From contig CM043965.1 of the NCBI GenBank assembly GCA_014529385.2, forward strand, positions 11,768,412-11,832,411: DNA of 64,000 nt, in the 5' to 3' direction. Source of the stretch: Adiantum capillus-veneris (taxonomy: Eukaryota > Streptophyta > Polypodiopsida > Polypodiales > Pteridaceae). A program made the translations under genes and the position numbers. Below the pieces are notes generated by a model that was not told the DNA's origin, did not search any database, and worked only from the letters and a program-made list of their open reading frames with translations. Below, piece by piece: positions 47,177 through 59,531 of this stretch (positions are counted from its first letter, which is position 1; each line of letters begins with the position of its first letter).

Positions 47177-48608
47177 TTGTACAGTCTTTGTGAAAGAATA
47201 GCTAACTTGATTAAAACTGATAGAGGAATCAGGTTGCAAGGACCAGAAACTATTCCACGAGAAGAACTCCACAATAGATCTTTTGAGAGTAATGTTAAGA
47301 AACCAAAAACCACCTCATCACAAAGAAAACCGAGTGACACTAAAGCGAGTCCAGGGCTACATGAGTCACTATTTCCAATAGACTTGTTTGAAGGACTCGG
47401 AACAGGACCAACTACCGGGAGACTGGGAGTTGAACCAAATAGACGTGTCAGACCAGCTAATTTTTTAAAATGGGTCAGAAAATACAGTGGATCTAGGAAT
47501 CCATATGACCACTTAGCAAGCTTTAAGCAAGTGCTAAGAGCAAAACGCATATTTGATTTCCATACTCAATTCGAGGGATTTGGAATGACATTAGAAGGAA
47601 AAGCACTGACATGGTTCCAAAACATTCCACCAAGGTCAATCATGGACTTAAACACATTACTCAAGGATTTGTAGCTGCATGTTCCAAAACGGGGATCAAA
47701 CACAATACCGTAGCTCAAATCTATAGCTTCAAACAAAAACAAGGTGAGTATGTTAGGGATTGTGCAACTAGAATGAAACAATACATTGCAAGATGCCCAT
47801 AGCTAGAAATATGTGCAGAAGAAAGACTAGTATCATTGTTTCTAGAGGGACTTCTAAACAAAGAAATTCATGCTATACTGTATAGAAAAAATCATACGAC
47901 CCTAGAAGAGTGTGTATTAGATGCTATTGACTTAGGAGACAATCATGATATTTTCAATAAGGAAGATATCCATAAGGATAACCAAAGTGAGAAAAAAAAT
48001 CCACCAAACCAGCACAAGTGGAAACGGCTATTGCAGCACCACTTTCAGCCATAGAAGGAATGCTCAAAAGGATAACATGCAAAAAGCACCTATGAGGGTA
48101 CCATGGCAAGGGATATTTCAAAAGGGAAAACCAATTAGGCTGCAAAAATGGTGTGCAATCGAGGGTAAATGGACCAACCATGAGACTAATGAATGCTACT
48201 ACCAACCAAGTATGATGGTAATGTTCAATACATGCCTATGAGGCCACAAGGACAACCCATGTACAGATATCAACCTAATATGGCCCGAGCTCAAATACCA
48301 CTAATGGTATGGAAAGACCTCAGCCTGCGTTGGGTCAAAAGCATCCATATCCGAGACATAATGCAGTGCCTGTAAAGTACACGCATCCAGAGGGAGTCAT
48401 AGATGAACAAGGACTTGTGCATGTTACACCCTATGTTGACCCTAGTCCATCTACATTAATAGTAGAAGGAGATTGGTATAATTCAGATACACCACCAATG
48501 GAAGAAACTATGACTTATACTACACTAGAGCTGGCACCGATGTACTATGTAGCTAATCAAGGTGTTAGACCTCCTATTGTAAGACCCATGATTAAGAAAA
48601 GAACATGA
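47177..48608 (+). pseudogene. Gag of B
   Basis: 47,177-47,674 encodes the first half (ending in the core VRKYSGSRNPYDHLASFKQV, FEGFGMTLEGKALTWFQ). The frame then shifts; the core continues GIKHNTVAQIYSFKQKQGEY (about 47,690) and LFLEGLLNKEIHAIL. After more shifts KWCAIEGKWTNHETNECYY follows (about 48,150). Homologous along its length to C's Gag. Several shifts make it non-functional. Confidence 0.8.
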
Positions 48609-49011
48609 AATTGTGATAATTGTGGTGTGGATGATCATGGGAAAAGAGAATGCCCAAAGCCCTGACAAGAACCTCAAGCCAGTTGAAGATTATTGCATAC
48701 AATGTTGCAAAAAGGGAGGACACTTCCCTGAAGGTTGTCCAAAAAATCCTTTAAACAAGGATAAAATAGTTGTGAACGTAGTCCAAGTGATACCTAGTAG
48801 CTCATCCGAGAGTGAATCGGTTGTTTCAATCAAAGTAATCACCAGAGCCCAGGCTAAGAAAATGAAACATAACTCCTCTGATGATTTGGAGAATACAAAA
48901 ATTTCTTCTCAAAAGAGCAAAAGAAGTAGAAGCAAAAGGTACGAGATGAGGAAACAGAAACAACAGGCTGAAATCAAGGAGAAAGCAAAGAAACTATTCC
49001 AGGAAAGGTGA
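48603..49011 (+). pseudogene. Nucleocapsid zinc knuckles and linker of B
   Basis: CDNCGVDDHGKREC, then after a shift CIQCCKKGGHFPEGC. Both keep C-x2-C-x4-H-x4-C. A KVITRAQAKK segment, shared with C (KVVTRAQAK), and a Lys-rich tail follow. Confidence 0.75.
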
Positions 49012-49578
49012 ACGAAACTGGAAGTGAAATCAAGGAAACCACGATAAAATCTGGAGGATCAATTTTGGTAGACAAAATTTTTGAGCCAATTAAAGCAGCC
49101 TTGGAATCTTACCAAGAAAGACTTAAAGCAAGCCAAAACATGAAAAACAAATGGAAAAACTATCCTTCTTGAGGCATGGAAGCAGCTTATCTTGAAGCTT
49201 ATCAAAAATTGGTAAGAATTACATAAGAGATGCTCGAAAAACAAAAACCCAAGCTTGAGAGTACGACAAAACATGAAGAGCATGTGGTAGGAATCAGTAA
49301 AGAAAAATCCAAAGTGGTGGTAGAACCCCACCTTGAAACAAAAGAGCCAAAAATTATAGTGCCGGACAGGGAAGATGCCTTAGACGGAATCCTTTCATAG
49401 AAGAAGACTGGCCAGGACACTTATGGGAAAAATTTAGAGAGATGAATGATGGGAACCTACCTCTAAAGTCAGCTCCTATAGAGGAAGTTTGGTTAGACAA
49501 TCTACCTCCTGATATGGACATGGATATACAATCCATGTATGGGGATTGCGGACCTGAAGCTTCAGACTGTCTAAACCA

Positions 49579-50275
49579 TTGACTTTGAAAACACTATCCT
49601 CGTACTTGGGAGATAATGATGATGAATCCATAGTGTGTAAATCCACTCACATAAAAAGAGCAAAACAGACCTTAGAGGTAGACAACATCCATGCAATCAT
49701 GTCTACACCCATTCAATGCACTCTTACTTTAAGAGAGCTGTTAAAAATCAGGCTATATTTATGGAATGATCTACAAAAACCTCTAGAGAAGGTGGTGATA
49801 ACGGGGATAATTGCAAAAAAATTGGGCACATTGAAATATGAAATGGATAACAAAGAGATTCAATCTGTTCCAAAAATGAACAAAGTTGGAGAATACGATG
49901 AAGGGGAAGAAGGAAACACACCCTTCAATGAGATATTATGATATAGAAACCACGGCAATACTGGATAGTGGGGCAAGCATAGCCATAGCCACAAAACCAG
50001 TATGGGAATCATGGGGACAACCAGCCATTATAAAAACTCGAATGAAATTGTAATTGGCTGATGGACACGTCAAAAGACCCTTAGGACTTCTTGAAAAATT
50101 AATAGTTAATTCCTGTGGGATTGAATGTCAACACACTTTTGCCATGGTAGACTTTGGAAAGAAACTCAATTACAAAATCATATTGGGAAGACCTTTCGCG
50201 CAACAAGTACAACTCATCCAAGATTGGGGAAACAATTATCTCTACTTGAAGCAAGTGGGATCAATAACAAGGTAA
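49579..50275 (+). pseudogene. Protease of B
   Basis: CTLTLRELLKIR linker, then GEYDEGEEGNT. After a frameshift, TAILDSGASIAIATKPVWES carries an intact DSGA, then FAMVDFGKKLNYKIILGRPF. The Trp codon of PVWES is the one that reads TGA in both A and C. Confidence 0.8.
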
Positions 50276-50303
50276 TCTTAAAGGTCACACTTATAGAGAT
50301 GTC

Positions 50304-51227
50304 ATGAAAATACCCATACAAGAATTTGATTCAATCTCTTCGGCTAAAACTAAGCTTCCATCTTGGTTAAACAAAAACACACCTATTTGGATGTGCAGAG
50401 CCTCAAAAAACGGGAGCTTAAAAGTAGAAGAATGTATCTTGGAAAGGGATTGCACAAACGAAGCCTATGTACCTGAACCCTTTCCACAATGTTTGTTTGA
50501 GCCATTTGAGTGGACTCAAATTTTAGCAACAATGGATGTATGTGTAAATACGTCTATGCCTACTCAATTTTGCAATGAGAATGGCTATGACATAATTCCC
50601 ATACAAATGATCTCAACCCTTCACGTTAAAGATGAAATTGAGAAATCTAGGGATTTGATGAAATCTCGAGAAGTCTTTTCAGACCTCTACTATGATGCAA
50701 CAAATGAGTTAGAAGAACATTCAACTACCTCAGATGATTCGGGCTCAGAAAAAGAACATGTGAGAGCGAAACTACTCATGAAAGGAGGGGAGGAAAAGTT
50801 TTTTGACTTTTTGAACCAAAAATTGAGAAAACAAAATTGGTATAGAAGAAAAAGGAGACATGAGAAACTTGAAAGCTAGACCTATGCCATCAGTCTCCAG
50901 TAAACACAGTTTCTGATGCAAATAGATGCACATGATTGTGTCAAAGACAAAATGACTGGTAGATATCCTTTAAACAAAAAGCAGGAAATATCACAAACAT
51001 CGAGAAGAATGAGAAAGGAAACTCAAGAAAAACCAAAATACCAGGACAAGAATTCAACCATGACACGAGTTGAACAAAGAAAGAAATATCAAGAGTTGAA
51101 GAAACCTCTAAAGGAGACATATACGACTGAAATGGAAACCACTGAGGAGGATGGTAATGATGTAATGAGTGTTTCATCCCATTATAAGAAATATACTCTT
51201 CAAGATCGGAAAATCATAATTGAACAA
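50304..51227 (+). pseudogene. Linker between protease and RT of B, cut by C
   Basis: 191 open codons with MCRASKNGSLKVEECILERD, shared with A and C. Then another open stretch 50,916-51,227 (Lys-rich) stops at the insertion of C after KIIIEQ. No enzyme motif is seen. Confidence 0.7.
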
Positions 51228-52166
51228 TGTTTGGAGGTGATAACAACATACAAGTGCCCACCTAGCCAAGGCGCCCGTTGGGTCATCCGACCAAAGTTTT
51301 GATGTGGTCACATTATTTTTCCGATGTTTAATACATCAAACCCTGTAAAAGCTTAATGTCAATCGTCTATGTCAAGTCTGAGTCAAAGATGTAATTTTTC
51401 TAGTGATGTAGGTAAGGGTCCATGAGAAGTTGGCCGCCGGCCACTTTAGAAAGCCCTATGTATATAATACACTAAGGTTAGTGGGAAAGGGAGATCATTT
51501 TTTTGAAGATAAGTGACTATTGCGTTATGCACAGAGAGCTACCTCTTTGCTCCAACTTGTAATCATCGCTTCTGTGGCTACGGTAATCCAAATTCAGTTT
51601 TGTTTCTTGCATTGTGTTCCTCTTACTCTGCTCTTTCATTCAAGTGTAAGCATTCAAGATTCGGTGAAGGTTTCAAACACGTCCGTTTAGGCCTTAAATC
51701 GCTGTTTTGAGTGTTTATATGCGTATTTTATGTTGTTTTGACCCTAGGAGAGGCTTTAGGGACCCAAAAACGACCCTTTAGGATCATCCACTTACTGTTT
51801 TTGCGTACTGTGGGACGAACGATTGCAATCGTTGTACCTCTCCAGAATGCTATGACAGTGATAGGGTATGTTCCTGATAGTCCCCTGTAGCTTCCCTTCA
51901 AGTTTCGTGCGATTCCGATATGATTTGCATGGTAAACGGGCGTGATGACTGTAGAGCTGTGTAGAAGGACATAGGTAGATTACTTAGATTTCGTGCGTTT
52001 GATTTGCTTGTAGAGTTAGTAGTTGCATCTCTTCGAGTTCACTTCATTAGGATTGACACCCTAGTGAGTTTCCATGCCTCATCCGAGTTGCTTCCCTAGT
52101 ATCGATAATTTTATGTTGATGCTTGAGAGCTATGCTATGGACGTTGGTCGCGGCGACCCGCAAACA
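51228..52166 (+). repeat. 5' LTR of C
   Basis: 939 bp, TGTTTGGAGG to GCAAACA. TATA box TATATAATA at 51,461-51,469. A perfect 16-bp palindrome AACGATTGCAATCGTT lies at 51,819-51,834, followed by GTACCTC as in the leader array. Confidence 0.95.
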
Positions 52167-52167
52167 T

Positions 52168-52185
52168 TGGCGCCGTTGCCGGGGA
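52168..52185 (+). promoter_or_regulatory. Primer-binding site of C (tRNA-Asp)
   Basis: TGGCGCCGTTGCCGGGGA, an exact complement of the 18 3'-terminal bases (with CCA) of plant tRNA-Asp as I recall it; one base after the LTR. Confidence 0.9.
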
Positions 52186-52718
52186 ATGAATCAAGTTAGG
52201 TGATGAGTGACCGAGTGCGTATTCAGAGTTTTCTTATTGTTCCAAAAGATAATTTCCATTCCATTTACATTTCAGTGAAGAATCTAGACAGGGGTTTAGT
52301 GCTTAGTGGAGTCTAGGGTCGGTGGACTCGCTAGATCTACTCTTGAGAGATATAGGGAGTTGTGAGTGAGGTTGCTTTAAGCATTTTTTCTCTTCAAATT
52401 TCTTTGTATTGATTGAGTATTGATCCATCATCCGTTTTTTATCCTGTTTGTTTTGTTTGATTCATTTTCTTATGTTCTTTCATTTCTGTACTTAGGAGTA
52501 GGATAAGTAAATCACATTCCAGTCAGATTTGGGGTAAAAGTTAGAGTCGAGAAACCAGAAAACCATAACTTTGGCAAAAAGGCCATAAGACTCTGAAATT
52601 TTGAAAATCTGACCAAACAGAGCTGAAATTGATTCAAATCACAAAGTGGTAGCACCAAACACTGGGAAATACTTGTCAGAGTGAGCCTGTAAAATTTCAT
52701 CAGATTTGGCTCTGGTAA

Positions 52719-54216
52719 TACGATCGCGATCGGTGTACCTCAGTGTCAGAATTGTACAAGATTTGATATGTGCCTCCCTGATAAGATTCTAAACAAGTTT
52801 GTCTAAAGCAACCACACCCAAAAACATCAAAAATCAAGGAAATCAGGCCATTTGGGTAAAACTAGCCTGACAGACCCAGAAACTGTAAAATCTTGACTTT
52901 TGGTGATCCAAATGCAAAAAGACTTGGGGGATAGCCTTAAAAAATCAGTGTCTACAAGCATGTCAAATTTGGTCTAATTTGGGCTCCTCAGGTGTATACA
53001 AACATAAAAGTCTAAAGGACCTAGGGTCAAAAACCACAAAAAATAGATCAAAACCACTGAATACAGATCCAAGTCAAAAACTCCTAAATTGACATAGACA
53101 TTGACTTTCAGTAGACTAAAACACATCCAAACTGGGAAGAAACCATGCAGAGGGATAGCCTGTACACAAGACAACCCAAGATAGCTTTCAAATCCCAAAA
53201 CAAACATCAAAATCAGATCAAACTGACAGATTCTGGAAAACAGACACTTCCAACCAAGAAATGGTAAATTCTTGACTTTTTTGAGTCCAAATACAAAAGT
53301 GTCTGGCAGGTAGTCTTAAAATAGCCTAGTGAACAAGCTGGTGAAGTTTCATCCAATTTGGGCTCTAAACTACGATCGCGATCGGTGTACCTCATTGCCA
53401 GATTTTGACGAGACTTTACCCACACATACACCTAGGTTATATAAGATACCAGGAGTTTTCAAAATTCAAAAAAAATCACCAAAAGCCAAAAACAGTAGAC
53501 AGTCAGGAAACCACTGCAGCAGACCAAGATCTGGTGAAAACATGACTTTTTCTTGTCCAAATTCAAAAAGATTTGGGGAGTAGTCTGTACACATCATTGT
53601 CTACCATATCCACAAGTTTCATCCAATTTGGGCTCAAAAGTACGATCGCGATCGGTGTACCTTAGTGACATTTTGAGTTGAGACTTGGTGAGTAGGTAGT
53701 TGATAACTAGACAAACAACTTTCTCAAAAGAACCAGGGTCAAAAAACCAAAAGACAGTTGTCAACTAGGGCAAACACTGATCACTGATCCTTCAGACCAA
53801 AATTTTGAGAAAATTCAAGTTTTTGTGATCCAAATGCAAAGTGGGTTTGGGAATAGACTATTCATACCCTTGTCTATCAACTCCTAAAATTTCATGCAAA
53901 AAGGAGCTAAAACTACAATCGCGATCGGTGTACCTCAGTGACATTTTGGATTGAAAATTTATGAGTAGGTAGCTGACATCTAGTGCAACATATTTTCCAA
54001 AAGGAGCAAGGTCCAAAAAGCAAAAGAAAGTGGTCAAAAGTCCCAGTTACACAATCACGCCAATAACCACAGAACCACCTGGGATTTGGGTTTTCATTGG
54101 TCAAAACATCTCCAAATTCAAAAATACAAAGACACTTGGTATCAAGACATCAAGGGCTAGCTACTGTGCAAAAATCTTGCAAATCTGTGACATGGGGTCA
54201 GCGATCGCGATCGGTG
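52719..54216 (+). repeat. Array of CGATCGCGATCG palindromes in C's leader
   Basis: Core copies at 52,721-52,732, 53,373-53,384, 53,643-53,654, 53,916-53,927 (one change) and 54,202-54,213. Each is followed by GTGTACC and most are preceded by TTTCAT and AATTTGGGCTC text. Spacings after the first gap are 270, 273 and 286 bp. A unit with its core lost seems to lie near 52,990. Confidence 0.92.
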
Positions 54217-54671
54217 TACCTCTACATAGTGGGGGTATCTGACTTCATAAGTTTGTAGACCTACTTGAGTACATCCCAAATCTCAAGTTTAAGTGAAAAA
54301 TACCCTCTGGAAGCCAAGATACAAGCCAAAGTTCCTGTGTTCTGGTCCTGAGACTGTTTTGAGTGCTATTTCAAGTGCAGTTCACTAAAATTGCTCTAAC
54401 TTTTGATAGGCAACTCCAAATTGAGTCAGGTATAGCTAGGAAGAAAGCTCGCGGGCAATAGCACACACCTAGACTGAATTTTTAGAGCTGAATTTTTCTA
54501 GGTTTCCTAAATCCAAACTTTTAGGGTACCCAAGACTAGTTTCCAGAGACCAAAAAAGTCACAAATTCATGACTTTTTAGAGACTTGACCAGGGGCTAAA
54601 AGGGATTGTGTGGACTAAGTCAGGGTGTTTTTATCAAGGACCATCTTGAGAGTATTGAGTGAGGCTTAAAC

Positions 54672-57600
54672 ATGACAACTCATCCATCATTAGGGTTTCT
54701 CACTCAACTCAGAGCTATGCCACCTACACAAACAACCAGAAATATAGCAACACCTATAACAAGAGGGTGGAGACAAGACCATGAGGCTTATCAATCATAT
54801 CAAGCCAAACCTCAAGGCATGGCTCATGGATATTTGTCAAGTGATCATGTAGCTCACTGGAAGCCAAACCAATCAACTAAAATGTGGGAGTTTGAAAGAG
54901 CAAAAGTGGAAATTGCTAGAGACTTAGAGGAGAAGCATCCTCTAATCAACAAACCCAACGTGAGGTTCATCAAAACCAATGAAGCCACGAGAGTTCTAAC
55001 GGATTACACTTATGATGGCCTTTATAGGTTACCTATTGGGGATCAAAACAACTTCTATAGATGTTTAAATTCTATCATTGAAGAGTTGACAGACTACAAG
55101 AACCTCTATGCCTTTACATACACAGATGACCATGGAGTGCAAGTTCTAATGGTAGATAAGTATGGACGAGAGTACAAACTTATCAGCCCAAGTGAGCTAG
55201 AAAGATATACATACATGGGTACTCCAATCTCTGCTTACTACTTTCAACCGAGTGTAAGCGTACCAAGGTTTTTTGAGACTGATTTGCAAGAAGCTAACAT
55301 TGAAACTATGGAATCAAATGGACCTCAAACATCCAAAATAGCTATTCATGGGAGTGTAGCTTCTACCTCATTGAGTGGAACCAAGAGACCACCAATTAGA
55401 CTTACAAATCCATCAACATTTCCAAAACATGTCTCAAAGGGGATCCCACCAGGATTTGCTCCAAGACGAGAAGAAGGAACGAGGGATGTCTTTGTGAGAG
55501 ACCCCAACACGCTAAGATACATGGTTGAACTAGAACCAATGAGACCATATCAATTGGCCAAATGTGTCAAGAAGAAGTACGATGGGTTAAGGGATCCATA
55601 CATACATGCATCCTTGTTCAAACAAGTGTTAAGAGCCAAACAAGTATTTTATTTTCATACACAGTATGAGGGATTTGGCTTAACCTTGGAAGGGATAGCA
55701 TTGAATTGGTTCCAACCATTGGACAAAAATGCCTTCTCAAACGTTGAACAATTGTTGCAAGAATTTGTTGTGGAGTTCTCTAAAAGGGGAATCAAGCATA
55801 ACACAGTGTCCCAAATCTATGCATTCAAGCAAAAAGAAGACAAGAGAGTGAAGGAAGCATCGCTACGCTTCAAACAATATATAGAGAGATGTCCGGAACG
55901 CAAGTTACCACAGGATGAAAGATTATCAATTCTCTTCATAGAGGGTTTGAAAAATGAAACTCTCAAGAAAGATTTGTACTTAAAAGGATGTACTTCCTTT
56001 GAACAAGTCACGAGAGAAGCGTTATACCTAGTTGACAATTGTTGAGCCTATGGCGAGGAAATTGGTGATACAAAGATCACTATGGATAATGCTCCTTTAG
56101 CATCTAGTGAAACCAACACAAGGCAAGTGGTTATGTCTCAATTAATGACCAACCTAGATGAGCTGGCAGCACAAGTAGCACAACGAATAAAATGGTGTGC
56201 CATTGAGTAAAAATGGACCAATCATGAGATGAGTGAGTGCTACTATAATCAAACCTACACGAGGGGGATACTATTTCGACATCAAATAGAAAAACAAATG
56301 CCATTACCAAATCATCCATTATTTCAAAATAGGGTTGTATCAAGGGCTTCACAAAGAGCTGAGGTATCACAACCTAGGCTAGGGCAAGAACCTATGAGAA
56401 AACTCTATTCATTGAATGAGGACACTCTGATGTTCATAGCCAATCAAGAGCGTAGACCAGAGACCATTCTGGCTAAGAAAGAACAACCATCAATTGTGCC
56501 ACCAGTGACTCAACAAGATGGACCATGCTACAAGTGTGGAGGTAATCATTGGGCCAAGAATTGTTCTCATGTAGAGATAATTTGATATTGTTTGGAGTGT
56601 GCCATTACACACATTGTTCCTAATTGTCCAAAACACCCAAACAAACAGGGGAAAACAACAATGAATGTTATGGGAGTGTTACCTTCTCCAAGTGGATTAG
56701 AGGCAGAACCCAAAATTCCTGTGAAGGTAGTGACTAGAGCCCAAGCAAAAGAAAATGCTGAGGACCAAGCTAATGAGGAGAAAGATCAACAACCCAAACA
56801 AGGGGAAACAACTAGTGTGTCAGTGAGGACTGGGAGAAAATCCTGGAAAGCCAAAAGAGACAGAATTAAAGCAAAAACAATTACAAATCAAACTGCACTA
56901 CAAACAGAATTACAAGAGATAAAGGAGCAGCTAAAACAAGAACGGGAAAACAAAACGGTGGTGAGCAATAAGAAACCAAGGAAGGCGTCTTCCGGAGGAT
57001 CTGTGTTGGTAGACAAGATTAGACCACATGTATGGGATGAAGTAGGCAACAATTTGGGGAAGATGGGATTAAAGATATCTCTTCAAGATCTACCCTCAAA
57101 TGAACAATCAAACAAAACTCAACAAGAAAGTGCAAACGCTAAACTTGTGCCAATAAACAAGGTGGGGGAATATTGCGAAGGAGAAGAAGGAAACACCACC
57201 TTACCTGTGGAATACAAAGGAGTTAAAACATTGGCTATACTTGATAGTGGGGCTGGAGTAGCCATAGCCACAAAAGACATTTGAAAAAAATGGGGTAGAC
57301 CAGCGCTTAGGAAAACTAGAATGAAGCTGCAACTTGCAGATGGATACACGGAAAAAACTCTGGGTATCTTAGAGCAAATTATTGTGACTTCTTGTGGAAT
57401 TGAATATGAACATACATTTGCAATAGTAGATTTTGGAAAAGGAAACAATTTTGATATCATTTTAGGAAGACCTTTCATGCGTCAACTTAAGATTGTTCAA
57501 GATTGGGGCTATGATTATATCTACTTGAGACATAAAAAGATCACCAAAAAAATAAGCATAAAAGACCATAGCTATAGAGATGTGAATAGAACTCCGTTAG

Positions 57601-59531
57601 AAGAAATTGACTCTTCTATAGTCAATGGAAAAGAGATACCTGCGTGGCTAAAAACCAAACAAGAACTTTGGATGTGTGGTGCTTCGAAGTGTGGAAGCTC
57701 AGTGAAGGAGGATTGCATCCTAGAAAGATCAATGGACGATGAAGCTTACATACCGAAACCCTTTCCAGAGCAATTATTTGAGCCATTTGGATGGAATCAA
57801 ATATTGGCAACCTTGGATGTGTGTGTAAATGAGGTGACCCCGACTAAGTTTTGTAATGAAGAAGGCTATGACCTAGTTTCATGTTTTATGTTGAAAGTGT
57901 TGAAGGAAGCTAATGAAGTTTGTGAGTGTGAAAGCAGAAAAAGTGAGACAGATAGATACATCCTAGAGCATGAGGCAAAATTGAAAACGAAGGAAGCAGA
58001 GCAACCACAAGAATATGTCATTATTGACATACCTGAAGAAACAACAAAAGCTGTTTCAAGGAAGCCGACTCCAGACAAAGTGCAATTGAAAGTAGATGAA
58101 GGAGAAAAGCTTCCAAGTTCAACGGCAAATCTTCAACAAACGCAAGATCAAAAGAAGAATAGGGACAAGGAGGAAGATGGACTATCTCCTACGATGATCA
58201 AATTCAATTTATGCGGACAAACATGGCTCAAGGTTACATGTTCGGCCGCAATAGATCCAGAAGCAACAAAGAATCTAATGACTTATGGAACGTGGATCAT
58301 GATGGGAAAGCCACCAATCAATGAGCTAGAAGAAACAGTTTACACAAGTTCAAAAATGCCGATTCCTAGCTTTGGAGTGGCAGAAGCTGTACTCAAATTG
58401 AATACCGGTGAGTATAAAGATACTTTCCACATAATCAACTCCCATCATATCAAAGAGAGTCTGGTCCTGACAAAAAGCTGGAGGAACATCTTCTTTCGAC
58501 AACAATCAAAAGCTTCAACAAAAACAACGGTGAGACTCCATGAAGCTTCTCAAATCCATGCAGAGAAGAAATCACCAACCATCGCGGAAAAAGGTAAAGA
58601 AAAGGTAAACATTGAAGTATATCAACCTCGCCAGACGACTTTACCTTCAACGAGATTCCATCAAATTTCCCACGAAGCCTCTACATTAAGAGCCACACCA
58701 TCAACAATGCAATGGAAACCAAAGCAAAAAGTCTATCATCCAAAGTTTCCATCACAAAAAAGCATCCAGAAGAAGCCGAAGAATGTCAACCAAGTGTTGG
58801 TATCCAAAGAGCATATCCAAGTCAAAGACCCAGTTTGGATACATGAAACACGAGTTCAACCACAACAACAAAAGGTGATAGGGTGGGTAGCATCAAATAA
58901 GTTAATCATTGCTGAAGGCTACTTCGAAGGAAACATTAATATTTGGGCCAAAAAGCCTAAAGTAACAGCCTGGATGTACTCACCTCAAGAAAGAAGTTCT
59001 ACAATGAGCGAGCCAAGCTATCAACGGAATAAAAACAACTCAAACAAGAGAAAGAACAACAAAAAAGGACAGAAGAAAAGACCTTCCAAGAAAGAAACAC
59101 AACAAGTATGGGTACCAAAGTCAAACTTCAACGAAGCTACCCAACACAAACAGATGCAGTAGCGGATGGTTCCCATCAAGCTACTTGAAGCACAAGGATT
59201 CTATGAAGGTAACACCCAAATATGGTTACCCAAAGTAGTTGCTCAACCTAGAGCCACTAAGACCAACCAAGTAGCAAAGGACCCCACACAAAGACAATCA
59301 ACAACAACAAAGAGCAAATGGAGACTAAGCACAACCAAGGGAGAAACAACCTCAAAATGGATCCCTCGTCTTCTACAACAAAATCAAGGCTTTTACAACG
59401 AAAATCATCAGGTTTGGATACCAAAGCCTAGTGTCCATCAAATTATAGAAGAAGATAAAATGCCAAAGACGGTCATTCAAGGACCAAAAACAAGATGTGT
59501 TCCAAAATTGCTAGTGGAAACTCAATCATAG
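54672..59531 (+). pseudogene. Gag-protease-tail frame of C, 1620 codons with point stops
   Basis: One frame runs the whole distance without a shift. Stops: TGA 56,043, TAA 56,208, TGA 56,583, TGA 57,282, TAG 59,160, TAG 59,529. Gag (54,672-56,045, 457 aa) has the VDKYGREY N-domain and the FHTQYEGFGLTLEG core. The zinc knuckles CYKCGGNHWAKNC and CLECAITHIVPNC are intact. The protease has AILDSGAGVAIATKD and DIILGRPFMRQL. The MCGASKCGSS linker is followed by a second retropepsin-like domain with DPEA in place of DSGA (about 58,250). A Lys-rich tail has repeated GFYEGN-QIW-PK motifs (58,900-59,440). The RT and integrase normally between linker and second domain are absent. The frame stays open to about 59,786 after the last stop. 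Confidence 0.85.
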
